64,000 nucleotides of DNA from Rhynchopus sp. YZ270_cl-10 (GCA_964035575.1 OZ037834.1:1767598-1831597); one strand, 5' to 3'. Numbered from the stretch's first letter, positions 17,084-28,600 are shown. Numbers and translations: made by a program. Notes: generated by a model not told the origin, from the letters alone.

Positions 17084-17758
17084 ATGCCATCCCTTCTGTA
17101 CGAAGCAGGGGTGACGTACCTCGCAGACAATCCTCTTTTGTGCATCGCCGTATGCCTGCTGGTTGTGAACCTGACTTTCACGAGGCTGGGGTTTCTTCGG
17201 ACTAAGACCCCTCACGACCACACTGTTCTGTGGCAGCGCATGGGGTACGCAGACATCACAGCACCGTCACCACCACCACCCTCCTACACCATCCGCAGCA
17301 CCATCGCCTCAACCACTTCCCCTGCGGAGGGTAGGGGGGAAGTACCCGCTACTCCGGTTGCTTCTGTTGTGGTCCCGGCTGTTGTCCCGCAGAGGATAGC
17401 GCTGACGGCAGAGCAAGCGAATAAGAAGAAGGCAAAAGAGATGAAGGCAGAGAGGAGACGGCGGCGTGAGGCCGGGCTGAGTGCCTCCGAGGTCGCAAAG
17501 CACGTCAATGAGGAGAGCCTCTGGCTTGTATTGAACGGCCGAGTGATTGACGCAACGTCGTTCATAGAGGAGCACTCAGGGGGCGCAGCGGCACTCCTGC
17601 GCAACGGAGGAAAGGACATCACCGCGCGCTTCATGCGTGTACCAGAGCACCGTGCTGACTACAACAGAGACAGCATTGAAAACACCCTCCGTGAAATGTA
17701 CCTCGGCAATCTCAACACACGATACGAAACCAGCCCTACCCCCATGCTAGAGTGGTGA
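17084..17758 (+). CDS. Membrane-anchored cytochrome b5-like heme-binding protein
   Basis: 224 residues. Residues about 16-36 form one hydrophobic segment (LLCIAVCLLVVNLTF) that probably anchors the protein. A Pro/Ser/Ala-rich linker and a highly basic helix (about 113-129, KKKAKEMKAERRRRR) follow. Residues 132-212 match a cytochrome b5 fold: His164 in HSGG stands for the usual HPGG axial ligand, and His189 lies 25 residues later, close to the 24-residue spacing of classical b5, so both heme ligands are present. The role is electron transfer at a membrane; the partner is unknown. The ATG at 17084 is preferred because the acceptor-like TTTTTTTAG lies just before it; the open frame upstream translates T-tracts. 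Confidence 0.8.
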   Translation: MPSLLYEAGVTYLADNPLLCIAVCLLVVNLTFTRLGFLRTKTPHDHTVLWQRMGYADITAPSPPPPSYTIRSTIASTTSPAEGRGEVPATPVASVVVPAVVPQRIALTAEQANKKKAKEMKAERRRRREAGLSASEVAKHVNEESLWLVLNGRVIDATSFIEEHSGGAAALLRNGGKDITARFMRVPEHRADYNRDSIENTLREMYLGNLNTRYETSPTPMLEW

Positions 17759-17949
17759 AAGCGTTTGTGTGAGAGGGGGCAAAAAAAAAAAACACAGTGG
17801 AGATTGCACAACTGTGGCAACACAACCGAGACAGCTACACTACTCCAACAATTTTTCAAAAAAAATGGATTTTTTTTTTGAAACCCTATTCTTTACAGAA
17901 TGGGGTGGATTGGTTTCCCCTTATATGGTATAGGAGGGTAATATTTTAC

Positions 17950-17984
17950 AAGATGACTCAGTACGAGAGGCTTAGGGTCATCTT
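17950..17984 (+). repeat. Hairpin repeat, type A
   Basis: AAGATGACTCAGT, loop ACGAGAG, GCTTAGGGTCATCTT. The outer AAGATGAC/GTCATCTT arms pair perfectly; the inner stem has one mismatch. Confidence 0.75.
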
Positions 17985-18214
17985 ATAAACTTTTTTGCTT
18001 TTACAATGCGGGCCTGGATAATTTTTGTTTGCCATTTAGTGCCTGCATCCCAGGGGGGTGTTTTGCACTACTTCACCTTTTGTGTTATACCTTAATGATT
18101 CTCTTAAACGATAACAAGACACTGCAACCCCACCCCCTTTTCTTTTGACAGTTTCCAACACACGGCACAGCATTCCCCAAAACTGAGTACCTTTTGCAGA
18201 TAACGGAATCCAAC

Positions 18215-18410
18215 AGAACCTTTTGTTTTATAGATGGAAACCCGTTCCACAAATTTTGATGTTCGCTTGTGCTTCACATCAATAGCCAATTGCAAAGGCG
18301 AACGCCCGTTGTCGTTCTTTGTCTCAGTGTCTGCCCCTGCACCGATGAATACCTGACACACTGCAGGGTCCTCCCACATGGCTGGACATAGGTGCGACAT
18401 CTTTTTATCC
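18215..18410 (-). pseudogene. Ankyrin-repeat gene fragment
   Basis: On the - strand a frame encodes CQVFIGAGADTETKNDNGRS followed by PLQLAID, a good match to one ankyrin repeat (GAD, then NxxGxxPLxxA). It follows CCTGCAG, which could be a splice acceptor. No neighbouring exons with more repeats were found, and this is the only plausible coding signal on the - strand. Most likely a displaced exon or gene remnant; a real single exon of a spliced gene cannot be excluded. Confidence 0.45.
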
Positions 18411-18770
18411 ATCACGCAACCCCCCACACCTTCTATCCCACACCTTAGTAGGCCCTCCCCCTTACCCCCCTCTTCTACTTTCAACCTCACTTCAAGGGAG
18501 GGGGAAGGAAAAGACATAATTATCTACCACTGTTCTCCCTTACCCCCGCCTTCTTCATTCATTCATTTCTTTTCAAGGTATTGTACATAAGCAAAGAGAA
18601 GTACTTAGGGGGTCTCTATAAAAAAAACCTTTTCTTTCTTTTCCCCCCCCTCTTGCTCAGCCCTTTTTTCTTCTTCTTCTTCTCACCTCCGGGGTTTTTT
18701 TTTGTTTTTCGCATGCCCCCTCAGTTTTGAGGCATAGTTTTTTTTTTTCCTTTTCCCTCTTTATTTTATT

Positions 18771-20066
18771 ATGGGAAACGCTTTTTCAAAAAAGGGGAAG
18801 AAACCGAAGCCTAGTAGCACCACTCCTCCTCCTCCTCCACCCCCTGCATCCGAACCTCCAAAATCAGAGGAGAAACCTGAGGTGGATAGTGCCCCGGTAT
18901 CGTCATCACCGCCACCGCCGTCTCCTCCGCCTCCTTCTCCTCCTCCGAGGGGGGTGCCTCCTCCGGAGAACATCGATGAACTGCCATATTACCGAGAACT
19001 GTACAACGGGGGAAGTGTCGATGCGATGGTGGATGTGGATGTAGCATTTTTAGGTCGCGTGGTGGAGGAAGGGTTTTTAAATGGGGCACCCGCTCCAGGG
19101 TATTCGGCAAACCCTGAGATGGTGTCGTTGCTGCAGCCTGGGGAGGAGGTGGCAGTAGACCACATTCTGTTTCGACGCAAGCTCTTTGTGCGGTCCTCTG
19201 AAGGGGGCCGTACAATTTTTATTGTGGATCCAAAAACAGCGGAGGTTACGCGAAAAATAGAGATGAAAAATTTGTTTAAAGTGGTGGTCTGTTCTGATGC
19301 GGTGGATGTGGATGGAAATGCGGGGGCGTCGATTTATGGGGGGTGTGTATTGTTTGATGTTAGAGAGAAGGATACCGAGGACTCTGTATCGTATCATGTA
19401 TTGGTTCGGGTTAATTCGGTTGAAGGGAATTTTCCGGAAACGGAAAATGCTGCGGATTTGGTGAAATGGTTGTTGGAGAAGGGAGAGAAGTTGCATAGGA
19501 CGGAACGGTTTGAAGGGCATGTGAACACTGCGTTTGAAGCTTCGTTATTGTCTCATGCGATAGACGTAGCAGTAGTGGACGAAATGCTTCTGAGCGAAGT
19601 GACGCCGGAGGAGGTGGGGCTTGAGGATGTGCTGCCAGAGATCGCAGTGGAGCTGGCGAGTCAAAGAACCGTTCCGCATGTGGAGAGCAGTGGGGGGTTG
19701 AGCGTGGAGCCGGTGCAACGCTCCCCACCGATGCCGCCCGCGTCGTTTCAGTTGGATGCTACAGAGCCAATGATGGTGCCTTCAAAGAAGCCTTCATTCC
19801 AGCGCTTCGTCTCGCATGCTCTCTCTGCGCAAAAAATTCAACGTGTCGGGGGGAGTAGGGTAAACCAGCCGGTCTCACCCCAGGGGGCTGCGGGGTCACC
19901 CTCAAAGACGCGAAGACCTGTCGCAGTCGTGACGTTGAACGTCAGCAAACCGCACTTTGAACAGGACCTTTCGCTCGCAGTGAAGGAGCAGATGAAGTGC
20001 TATATGGACAGAAGGGGCGCCTCCCCTCCGAGAGGGCTGCACCCGAGCGCGCTTTCTGTGGCATGA
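18771..20066 (+). CDS. Predicted N-myristoylated proline-rich protein, function unknown
   Basis: 431 residues. It begins MGNAFSKKGKK: Gly2, Ser6 and following lysines fit an N-myristoylation signal with a basic membrane-binding patch. Residues about 13-65 are a proline-rich linker with PPPPPPP and PPPPSPPPP runs that could bind SH3, WW or EVH1 domains. Residues about 70-300 look globular (for example AVDHILFRRKLFVR, TIFIVDPKTAEVTRKIEMKN); the strand pattern is compatible with a PH-like fold but not diagnostic. The C-terminal 130 residues are Ser/Pro-rich. Coding composition varies: 19200-19560 is A/T- and G-rich in third positions, the last 400 bases more GC-rich. Function unknown; peripheral membrane location is inferred. 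Confidence 0.75.
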   Translation: MGNAFSKKGKKPKPSSTTPPPPPPPASEPPKSEEKPEVDSAPVSSSPPPPSPPPPSPPPRGVPPPENIDELPYYRELYNGGSVDAMVDVDVAFLGRVVEEGFLNGAPAPGYSANPEMVSLLQPGEEVAVDHILFRRKLFVRSSEGGRTIFIVDPKTAEVTRKIEMKNLFKVVVCSDAVDVDGNAGASIYGGCVLFDVREKDTEDSVSYHVLVRVNSVEGNFPETENAADLVKWLLEKGEKLHRTERFEGHVNTAFEASLLSHAIDVAVVDEMLLSEVTPEEVGLEDVLPEIAVELASQRTVPHVESSGGLSVEPVQRSPPMPPASFQLDATEPMMVPSKKPSFQRFVSHALSAQKIQRVGGSRVNQPVSPQGAAGSPSKTRRPVAVVTLNVSKPHFEQDLSLAVKEQMKCYMDRRGASPPRGLHPSALSVA

Positions 20067-20099
20067 TTTCTTTTTCTCTCCGCTAACACATATTGTACG

Positions 20100-20276
20100 A
20101 AACTATACAAAAAAAAAGAAGTGCCAATACTCAGATCTTGTATAACATTACCCTTGAATCCTATCACCTTTGCGCCAGATTTTTTTTTTTGCCTCTATTT
20201 GGCTTGTGTTTTTCTCAACGAAAAAAAACACTGTTATTTTTGTTATCAAGATCAGTTGGATTATATTGTCTAGTTT
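20100..20276. mobile_element. MITE, copy 1
   Basis: Ends AAACTATACAA / TTGTCTAGTTT form near-perfect terminal inverted repeats. Inside, GATCTTGTATAACA pairs imperfectly with TGTTATCAAGATC. Shares its whole length with 47993-48163. The two copies also share CTAACAC just outside the left end, so the boundary may be some 20 bases further left. Confidence 0.75.
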
Positions 20277-20972
20277 TGTTAGTTCATGGGAGTGGGGGTG
20301 GTGTGTGCCGTTCTGTATAGTCTAGCCCTTTTATTGGTGATTTGAGTATAGAACCCAACTCTGGGTGGACAGTTTCTTTTTGATGCAAAGAGGAGTCCTT
20401 TCTTCTTTGTGTCTTATAGAGGGTTTCATTACCCTATGCTTTTTGTACCAGATCTAGTCTGTGTGTTGACCTGTTTCGTTCAAAAGAACCACCTGCTGAT
20501 GCTGAGAAATTTTTCTGGCTTTTTTTTTGGAGGTATATATCTCAGTACGACACCTGAGGGGAGGGTGTTGTGTTGTGTTGGGCTCCTTGCATTTATGTGT
20601 CTAGTTAATCTTACAAACGTTTTTTTTTTCCCTTTCATTTCCTTTATTGTACAGAACCTGTGTATTGTGGGCAAAAGTGTCTATACCTTCCGTAGTACAT
20701 AAAGGCTTCGGCAGATATTGAGGGCAGATCTTTATACTGGTAGTGTGTAAAGTGATTGTCCATGCAGCAACAAAACGTAAACGTAAATGCAATCGTCTTC
20801 GTTCTGAACGGTAACAAAAAAAAACAAAGGTCAACCAAAAAAGGCGTTGTTTCTTGAAAGATGTATCAGAACGGAAATCCGAAAAGCTTTTTTCGCACTT
20901 CCCCCTAGCCCTCTCTTCTTCTCCCCATTTTTTTTTTTTGTTGTAAACCTGGTTTTTTTTGTTTTGTTTTTT

Positions 20973-21706
20973 GGGGAGATCCGGGTGCCCGCAACAACAA
21001 TATTCACAAGCAATCACAAAAAAAAAATCCTCTTCACAAAAAATCACAAACAATCACAAACAAAAAATCTTATTCACACAAAATCACACAAAATCACAAA
21101 AAATAAATCCTATTCACAAAAAATCACAAACAATCACAAAAAATAAATCCTATTCGCAAAAAAACACAAACGATCACAAAAAATCACAAAAATCACAAAA
21201 AATCACAAAAAAAAAATCCTATTCACAAACAATCACAAAAAATCACAAACAAAAAATCTTATTCACAAAAAATCACACAAAATCACAAAAAATAAATCCT
21301 ATTCACAAAAAATCACAAACAATCACAAAAAATCACAAAAAATCACATCCACTTTTTGTGATTTTTTGTGATTTTTTGTGATTGTTTGTGATTTTTTGTG
21401 AATAGGATTTTTTTTTTGTGATTGCTTGTGATTTTTTGTGAATAGGATTTATTTTTTTGTGATTTTGTGTGATTTTTTGTGAATAAGATTTTTTGTTTGT
21501 GATTTTTTGTGATTTTTTGTGAATAGGATTTTTTTTTTGTGATTGCTTGTGATTTTTTGTGATTTTTTGTGATTTTTTGTGATTTGTTGTGAATAGAATT
21601 TTTTTTTTGTGATTTTTTGTATTTATTTTGTGTGATTTTGTGTGATTTGTTGTGATTTTTTGTGATTTTTTGTGAATATTGTTGTTGCGGGCACCCGGAT
21701 CTCCCC
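20973..21706. mobile_element. 734 bp foldback element with tandem-repeat arms
   Basis: The outer ends are inverted repeats of each other over about 36 unique bases (GGGGAGATCCGGGTGCCCGC at the left, its complement at the right). Both arms then consist of AATCACAAAAA-type tandem units facing each other, meeting near 21350. No coding capacity. The translations of both arms are only Lys/Ile/Thr/His repeats. Confidence 0.9.
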
Positions 21707-21951
21707 ATTTTTGTTCTTTTTTACACTCATCATCTCCATGGATAGACAAACTCCCAGCAGATGTTCATTTCAAATCACATTCACGACGTTTTTGTTTCTT
21801 TTTTTCAAGATGTAAAAAAAGAAGAATTTTTTGAGATTGCTGGGATGTGTTTTTTTTGTAAAGATCTTTGTCTACCCATGCATCTCTTCAACTTTTTTTT
21901 CTTTTGAAAGTTTTGCATGATAGAAAGTTTCCTCGTTTGGTCCCCTAGGTA

Positions 21952-22088
21952 TACTGTGCAGACGAACGAAAAATTTTTTCGATGTTCGTCGACGAACATC
22001 GACGAACGAAAAGTGTCACTTTTTTAAGTGCGCCTCCCACACGACAAACCAATGGTTCACAGTAGTGGCAGTGGTCTGCACAGTATGC
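21952..22088. repeat. Short inverted-repeat element with a perfect 22 bp palindrome
   Basis: TATACTGTGCAGAC at the left and GTCTGCACAGTATG at the right are inverted copies. Inside, 21980-22001 is a perfect palindrome centred on GTCGAC and flanked by direct GACGAACGAAAA repeats. Confidence 0.65.
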
Positions 22089-22627
22089 TTAGGCGGGTTA
22101 GGTGGATTCGTAGTTTCACGGTGACCATGTGGTCCCATTGCGTGATATGCTATTTTCCTTGTTACGTAACATGCTAAAACGGTGTCATTGCTAAGGATGC
22201 GTTTTGCATGAAAGTAAAAAGCGATGCAAAAAAAAAAAAATCATGTTATTTAGCAATGTAACCCGGGGTACCATAGTCATGGAGGGAATTGTATTGAATA
22301 TTGTGCAGGGAAACGTAGTGCGTGTTGCTACAGAAGATGTGTCGAACATCGTTTGATATGGTGTCTTTTTTTGGTTTTATTGCACAGTTGGTGCTATGCG
22401 GGGGGGTTTTTTTTCACAACATTTCACAACTTTCCCCAACTTTTCACACCCACATATGTCAAGCAAAGCTGTGTCAGTATTTGACTTTTGTATTCCACCC
22501 GAAGGGCCTCACTCTTTGAGACCCCCACATTTACTTCACAAATTCCTCGTCGCTTTCCAAGATGGGCTCAGCGGGGCTCATCCTTCTCTCAGGGTTTCTT
22601 CTTTTTCTTTTTTTCCTTTTTTTTGGC

Positions 22628-22667
22628 AGTGCCTGCGTCCGCTGATGTACGGTGAGGCGTTTGTACT
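22628..22667 (+). repeat. Hairpin repeat, type C
   Basis: AGTGCCTGCGTCCGC, TGATGTAC, GGTGAGGCGTTTGTACTTTC; close relative at 39814-39858 and, inside an intron, near 34259. Confidence 0.6.
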
Positions 22668-23575
22668 TTCAACTCCTTTTTTTTATACCTACAACGCGTA
22701 GCTTAAAGGAGAAATAGTTCCCCCGATACAGTCGCCAATTACCCCGACAGGGTAATCGAGCAAACGAAAACAACCTTTTCCCCCTTTTACTTATCAGAGT
22801 TACTATTTTTTGTTGCTTCACACGACGCAGCACCCGTACATGCGTACCTTTCTTTTGCTGAAGATTCTTTTGTGTTAGGCGTTTTGCAAACACACACACA
22901 CACATACCCCAAAAAACCCACACAGTATTTGTTCGCTCTTTTCAAGTTTTTGTCTTTTTAGTCCAGTCTTTTTATGTTTACGAAGGGTGACTAAGTAGTG
23001 GCGAGGCTTAAGTTGCATTGCAATTTTTTTTCTCTTGTTTTGGGGGAGTACATGGTGCAGCCTTTTAATGCTTGCTGTTGTACTAAAGTAGTAGCCCCGG
23101 CAAATGAATTTGTTTGCTTTAGTTTCTCGAGCACGAAACCACCAAAACGACCCCTGGCCTATCGTATACTACATGACCACATCACACCTTCCCCACCACA
23201 TACACTCGTCCCCAACTCGTCTTCAAAAAAACGACGTTTTCTGCCACCTCCCACTCCTTTATTCCAGCGTTCCCCCACACCCTCCTCCTCCTCCTCCTCA
23301 ACCAGCCTCTGACAGATCCTTTTGTACACCCATTTCCCTTTTTTTTGCGCAGTCATGTACAAACGACATCCATAAATTCTCGCCTCATTTTCTGACAAAT
23401 TGCCTCTAGTATCGTCGAAGCACACGAGGCTTAGGTTCATCTCAACCTTTTCCTCCTTTTCTTTCTCTCCCTTCCTCTTTCCCCTTTAGTGTGACTTTTC
23501 TGGCCGGATTATCTCACATTATCTCACCATTTACCCCCTTTATCCCCTGAGGTTTTTTTTGCACCAACCCCAACC

Positions 23576-25009
23576 ATGGTGCATCTATGGCTCCAGCAGC
23601 ATATGATCAAACAGAGGCCTCCCAAACTGAAGCAAGGATACCTCTTGGCAAGAGGGGCGCCAGTACAGGAGGGGGACTCGCTGGAGGTGTACGCGGTTAT
23701 TAGTGGGGAAATGAGCACACGAGATCGGGTGGTGCGGGTGGAGCAGACACATCGGGAGAGCATAACGAAGTATTTCCTCCTTGCTGATAGGAATGTGAGG
23801 ACAGCTGATGCCAAATTAACAACAACGCCAGCACCATCCAAAGCACGTAGTGCTGTAGAAGATCCGCACGTCTTAGATATGAATAATCTCAAATTAATTG
23901 AACAGCTCCAATCCCGAAAGCGCAAGCTGCAAACCCAACGTCGTGCAATATACCGCACGAAAACTACCCCTCAGGCGGACCTCCACAACCTTTCGCTCGC
24001 AGAGCAAGCAATCCCCCGGAAGGACAGCGCCTATGCGCAAAGGGTGCTCCGCGATCCGGACTCCTCACATCCGGTTTCAAAATTTCAGGCGGGGTTTATT
24101 GGGAACGGCCTTTTTGCGAAGGAACACCACCCACACCACCACCCTGCCTCCCGTAGCGAAATCGAATCTACCTGGAAAGGCTATCACGGTCTGCATGATG
24201 GTGCCTTAGGGGATCACCATGTGGTTACTTCGTTGACGCCATATCTCTATAGGGAGTACCTTTATTCAGCACGGCTTGAGAAGGTGCGAAAGGAGGAACG
24301 TCAGGTACTGGAAGATGAACAGGCTCATGGTGCCGCGGATATAGCGTTATCTGAAGGGGGTGCTGCGGAAATAATTCGAAAAAGCATGCAGGCGGAGCGG
24401 ACCTATTTGGACTATCTACGCAACACTGTGACAGAAGAGGCAAGAATGAAGCGGTGTGGCATCTCCTTTGCGGAGGAGACGGCAAGGGAAGGGGTGGTTC
24501 AGGATGCGCTGCGAGGGTTTATGGTGATTACGACTGCCTTTGTGGAGTCAGTGGAGATGAACAGCGATTCGGTGTTGCGTGGCAATGTAATGGCCGCATT
24601 GCATGCAGCAGAGCGTGCACGGTATTGGCGGCTTTTTGAAGAGGAGGTAAGTGGAAGGGGGAAAATTGCAGAAGGGTTTTCGGAAGCAGTGTGTGCCTAC
24701 ACCGTGACCACAAAGCGGCGCGTCTTTGCGGCAGATGAAGTGCGTCTGTCGGTCCTCCGTTGCTCCCTGACCGCGCACCCACAGCAGGAAAGTATAGAGC
24801 GTGACTACCTCGCCCAAGCAGAAAGTCTCGCCTGGGTGAGTCTAAGGAAAAGCTGTGCAACGGTCTTCGTCTCATTTCTGGACAGGAGTGCGGCCGATAT
24901 GATCGTACTCCAGCATGATCGGCGTGTGTGTATTGCTGCCTCGGAGGAAACTGAAAGGTCGCAGGTGCAAAAAAGCATTAATTTTGCCATAATGTATCTA
25001 TCTGTATAA
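23576..25009 (+). CDS. Hypothetical protein with Glu/Arg-rich helical segments
   Basis: 477 residues, unrecognised. The first 60 residues look globular; about 105-130 and 225-300 are charged and likely helical (SARLEKVRKEERQVLEDEQA). A His-rich spot (HHPHHHP, near 183) lies in a probable loop. The last 170 residues are mixed alpha/beta (SLRKSCATVFVSFLDRSAAD). No signal peptide or membrane span. The start is the first ATG, in a CAACCATGG context, 25 bases after AG at 23550-23551, which ends a pyrimidine-rich region. Single exon; composition and length support a real gene. Confidence 0.75.
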   Translation: MVHLWLQQHMIKQRPPKLKQGYLLARGAPVQEGDSLEVYAVISGEMSTRDRVVRVEQTHRESITKYFLLADRNVRTADAKLTTTPAPSKARSAVEDPHVLDMNNLKLIEQLQSRKRKLQTQRRAIYRTKTTPQADLHNLSLAEQAIPRKDSAYAQRVLRDPDSSHPVSKFQAGFIGNGLFAKEHHPHHHPASRSEIESTWKGYHGLHDGALGDHHVVTSLTPYLYREYLYSARLEKVRKEERQVLEDEQAHGAADIALSEGGAAEIIRKSMQAERTYLDYLRNTVTEEARMKRCGISFAEETAREGVVQDALRGFMVITTAFVESVEMNSDSVLRGNVMAALHAAERARYWRLFEEEVSGRGKIAEGFSEAVCAYTVTTKRRVFAADEVRLSVLRCSLTAHPQQESIERDYLAQAESLAWVSLRKSCATVFVSFLDRSAADMIVLQHDRRVCIAASEETERSQVQKSINFAIMYLSV

Positions 25010-25642
25010 AGAAAAGGAGAGCAGGTTTTACCTTATTTTTTTTTTTCAGGCAACAGATCGGCTTGTGAGGGAAGGGGAAAGGGAGGTAGGGGGGGGGGGG
25101 GGAGGGGGGCTTTTTATGAGATATGCTGTGCTTTGCATTTTATCTATATTTTTTTTTTTGAAAAATGTTCATTCGTCTTTCATTGGAGGGAGTTGTGAAG
25201 AGATCTCCCTTTTTTTTTTTGGTTCAGTGTCTGTCTTCTCTAGAGATGTTGGTATCATCAAAACTCCTTATTTGTTTTAGGTGCTCAAACACAACGGGGC
25301 TTAGGCTCTTACTTTATTTTTTTGACATTTCTCCTCCTTTTTTTTTATCTCTCTCCACTTCCGTGGCGGGGCCAGTTTCTCTCTTTTTTTTCCAGCTGGT
25401 ATTTGCTGTGTTTACTCACTGCATGCACACTTACCTCCTTCTTCTTCTTTTTTGTCAAACAAACCCAAACCAAAAAACGTACCTTTTTTCATCCCCTCCT
25501 CCTTCTCCTCCTCCCCCTTTCTTCCACCAACCCGCCCCAACAGACTACACAAAAAAGGACCCCGCCTTTCCTCTAAAAGGGGTCTCTTTTTTTTTGGGTT
25601 TTTTTTTCCCTCCGTACCTTTTTTTTTTTTTGCTCCGCACAG
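25010..25642. other. T-rich spacer
   Basis: Contains a 12-base G run near 25090, a degenerate hairpin repeat near 25281 (GGTGCTCAAACACAACGGGG) and long T/C tracts leading to the next start codon. No gene recognised. Confidence 0.55.
25610..25642 (+). promoter_or_regulatory. Probable trans-splice acceptor directly abutting an ATG
   Basis: A T-tract, GCTCCGCACAG, then ATG at 25643 with no base between. If used, the 5' UTR would be supplied entirely by the spliced leader. Confidence 0.5.
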
Positions 25643-28600
25643 ATGGCAGTCCGCTTGCTGCGGGCTGTGGCTGTGCTGGCATTGTTGGCACCTGCCACTG
25701 CGGCGCCAAATGCCATCGGGAATGGTAACGTGCAGGGACGCTTCCGTGGTACCGGCCCTGGAGTGCGTCTCACGATGAACGCTGCCCCACAGAACCTGCA
25801 ATGGGACAACGAGCCGACGATCAACAGCGGTATCTTTGACGACGGAACCGACGTGCTGCCTGCTACCCCGTCTGTCTTCAATGATGGACCTGGACTCTGC
25901 ACCTGCACCGGATGCAGCCAGGGTGCCCTGGTTGTGACAGCGGGTGTGTGTTTCTGCGGCGGACAGGCCCTGTTGGATGTTGCTGCAACAAACTACGACT
26001 TCAACCCCCCGCAGATGACAGTGCAGTTCAAGACCGCTCCTGCAGGGACGAACCTCGCAGCGCCACGCACCTTGACGCTGAGCTGCCGTGTGGAGGATGA
26101 CACGAACCGTGTTGCAGGAACCTTTGACATGAAGGTCGAGCTGCACCCACAGACCAACCAGCCCCCGATCCTCACATCTGCGTACACCGCAACGACGAAC
26201 CCGATTTACATCTGGGAGGACCTGCAGCAGCTCCCCCCTATCCGAGGTGTGGCGCCAGCGAAGTGCGGGACGCTGACAAACGCTGCGAACATTGCAGCGG
26301 GGCCTGAGTGGGAGTTGGTCCCCAACGGCGCGAACCAGGGTGTTCCGGACTACAACACTGTCGGTGACCGTGTGCAGTTTGTTGGGTGCGCTGTGGACGC
26401 CGCGCGGACAACATGCTTCTCTGCGACAGGGAACTGTCTGAACAACCTCGCAGGGACCACGGCGCCACCGCTTCCTGCCGGCTCAGTGCGCTTTGATATG
26501 ACGTACTGTGTGGAGCCCGACGCAGTGGGAACTGTCGTGGTGCAGTGCACCTTCCGCGACACAGGCCCGCACTGCTGCCAGGGTGCCCTCTCTGCCAACG
26601 ATGCAACCAAATGCCCTGCCGAGCTGCTCGCACACTGCAACGCTCTGACCCCCTCCCCGGACGTCATTGCCGAGTACCAATTCGTCATCCAAGAGGTCAA
26701 CGACGTTCCGGTCGGGTACTTCGATGCGGCAACGTTCACGGCGCTCAACGGAGGTACCTTCCGCTGGCAGGAGGACTGCGGCCTTAGTGGCTACGAGCTC
26801 GACTGTGTGACCGGCGTTGCTCTCGGAGCGGTGCGGCCGAACCACGAAACAGGTCGACTCATCGTCGAGAACATGGTCTGCGATGAGGTGTCCGCTGCAC
26901 AGCCGAAGTTCCCCGGTCTGACTCTCTACAACAGATGCACCGGAGGTGGCACCCTCAACTCCGTGTCGACTCCAGATGGCAAGGCGCAGGCGCATGACAT
27001 CGCAACGTCGGAGAACGTTGCGGCAGGTGCCGACCAGACGTACATCATTGCGTGCAGGACCACAAACGATGCGTTGTTTATGAATGCAGGGACAAATGGG
27101 TGCCCGGACTGCGGCGGGCTTGCGGACTGTGGATGCCCGAAGATGGGGCAGGGGACGTTCCCGCATGACTCCGGGCTGAACTACATGCCTGCACGCCATG
27201 CAGTGGGGTCGGCAGACGTGGTGTGCTATCTGGAGGATGTGAACCCCGCGGCACCCCTTGCAGCGCACGTCCTCAACGCTGGTACCGGGAACGCTGTCGG
27301 TGGCGCCACGGCAGCAGAGGGTGGCGTGCAGCGCCGTATGCTCGCAGAGTTCAGCATCGTGATCGCAGAAGTGAACGACCCGCCCTCCCTCCAGACCGAC
27401 CCACGCAACGTCTTCACCCCCACCCCCCTTATCGGCTCCACAGACCCCGTCGACGCACTCCCCCGTGTGCTCTTCAGAAAGGACCCTTCCTGGGTGGGCC
27501 CCACCCAAACCCTCTGGCCCGTCGGTGTCAACCCCGACCCAGATGGTTGCACAGTCGTCGACTGCTGTGAGGAGAACGGCAACTGGCTTGCCGCCGCCGT
27601 CACCGTGACAGGGAAGGAGCCGAACCCGGCGAACCTTGCCGGCGCAACGGGGTCGATCCGTGTGCAGGACTGCCCAGCGGACAGACAGCAGAAGTGTTGT
27701 GCGATGGACAACGTCTGGATGGAGTCGGTCTGGGTGACAGACGCAAACACGATGCTTGGGTGTGGTGCGCGAGTGACCCCGGCTCTGTGCGTTGCGGGTA
27801 TCCCTGGGTGTGGGTGGACTGGGCCGCTGCCTCCTGCTGCGGGAGGCAGCTGCATCCACGTTGGGTACGGCCCCCCTGCTGACACCGCTGCCAAGCGCGC
27901 CCTCACCGGCGCACCGACGTTTGCCGGATACGTGGGCACTCTTGCGGGGCCACTCTCTGAGCAGGGCAGCTTCCTCAGCACGGGTGCACAGCCGCGTTGG
28001 GACCAGCAGTGGAACGTGAAGTGCAAGGTCGCCTGCGACGCCACGAAGAAGCCGCTCAGCTACTACGGACCCGGTCTCTGCGAGGCCGAGATGTTCGAGG
28101 CTGCCGTCCTCCCGTACACGCTGTCCAGCCACTGCCACGACACCACCACGAAGGCTAACTGCGACCCTCTCACGACGCCGTGGCCGTCCGCTGGGCATGT
28201 CCCCCACCAGCTTGTCTTCAGAGCCAGCGAGAACACAGGCTTCGGCAGAAAGTACAAGCGTGGTGCAGTTCGTGTGCAGTGCACCATGGTCGATGAGTAC
28301 ATGCCCGACGCAACTGTGGAGTGCAAGACCCCTCCAGTGGAAGGTGCCCAGAACCTCTACGGAGAGTACATCTCTGGGTGTGTCAATGACGACAACCCGG
28401 TGCTGAACCAGGCTTGCTACGGCACACTTCTGACTGAGCAGGGCCTGCCGTGCCCTTCTGCTGTGGTGGAGGACAACCTTGTGAGCCCCATCATGGACTT
28501 CATCATTGAGTTCACTGCACCGAACTACACGCTCTCAGACTACCCCACTGCGAACGGCCTGTTCGACAACATCAAGGACCCGTGGTGGGAGATCTCCGTC

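Larger units (their letters stand above)
17759..18770. other. Spacer with hairpin repeats and an antisense ankyrin-like relic
   Basis: Contains a type A hairpin (17950-17984), a type C-like copy near 18039, the ankyrin-like fragment on the - strand and pyrimidine tracts before the next gene. Confidence 0.6.
20067..23575. other. 3.5 kb repeat-rich spacer
   Basis: Holds a MITE (20100-20276), a 734 bp foldback element (20973-21706), a small inverted-repeat element with a perfect palindrome (21952-22088), a type C hairpin (22628-22667), a short CA run near 22890, and degenerate type A hairpins near 22986 and 23414. No gene recognised. Confidence 0.65.

Noticed and set aside
20847-21749. Open frames of 99-140 codons rich in Lys, Ile, Thr and His
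   Set aside because: They translate the AATCACAAAAA tandem arms of the foldback element; both strands give the same kind of string.
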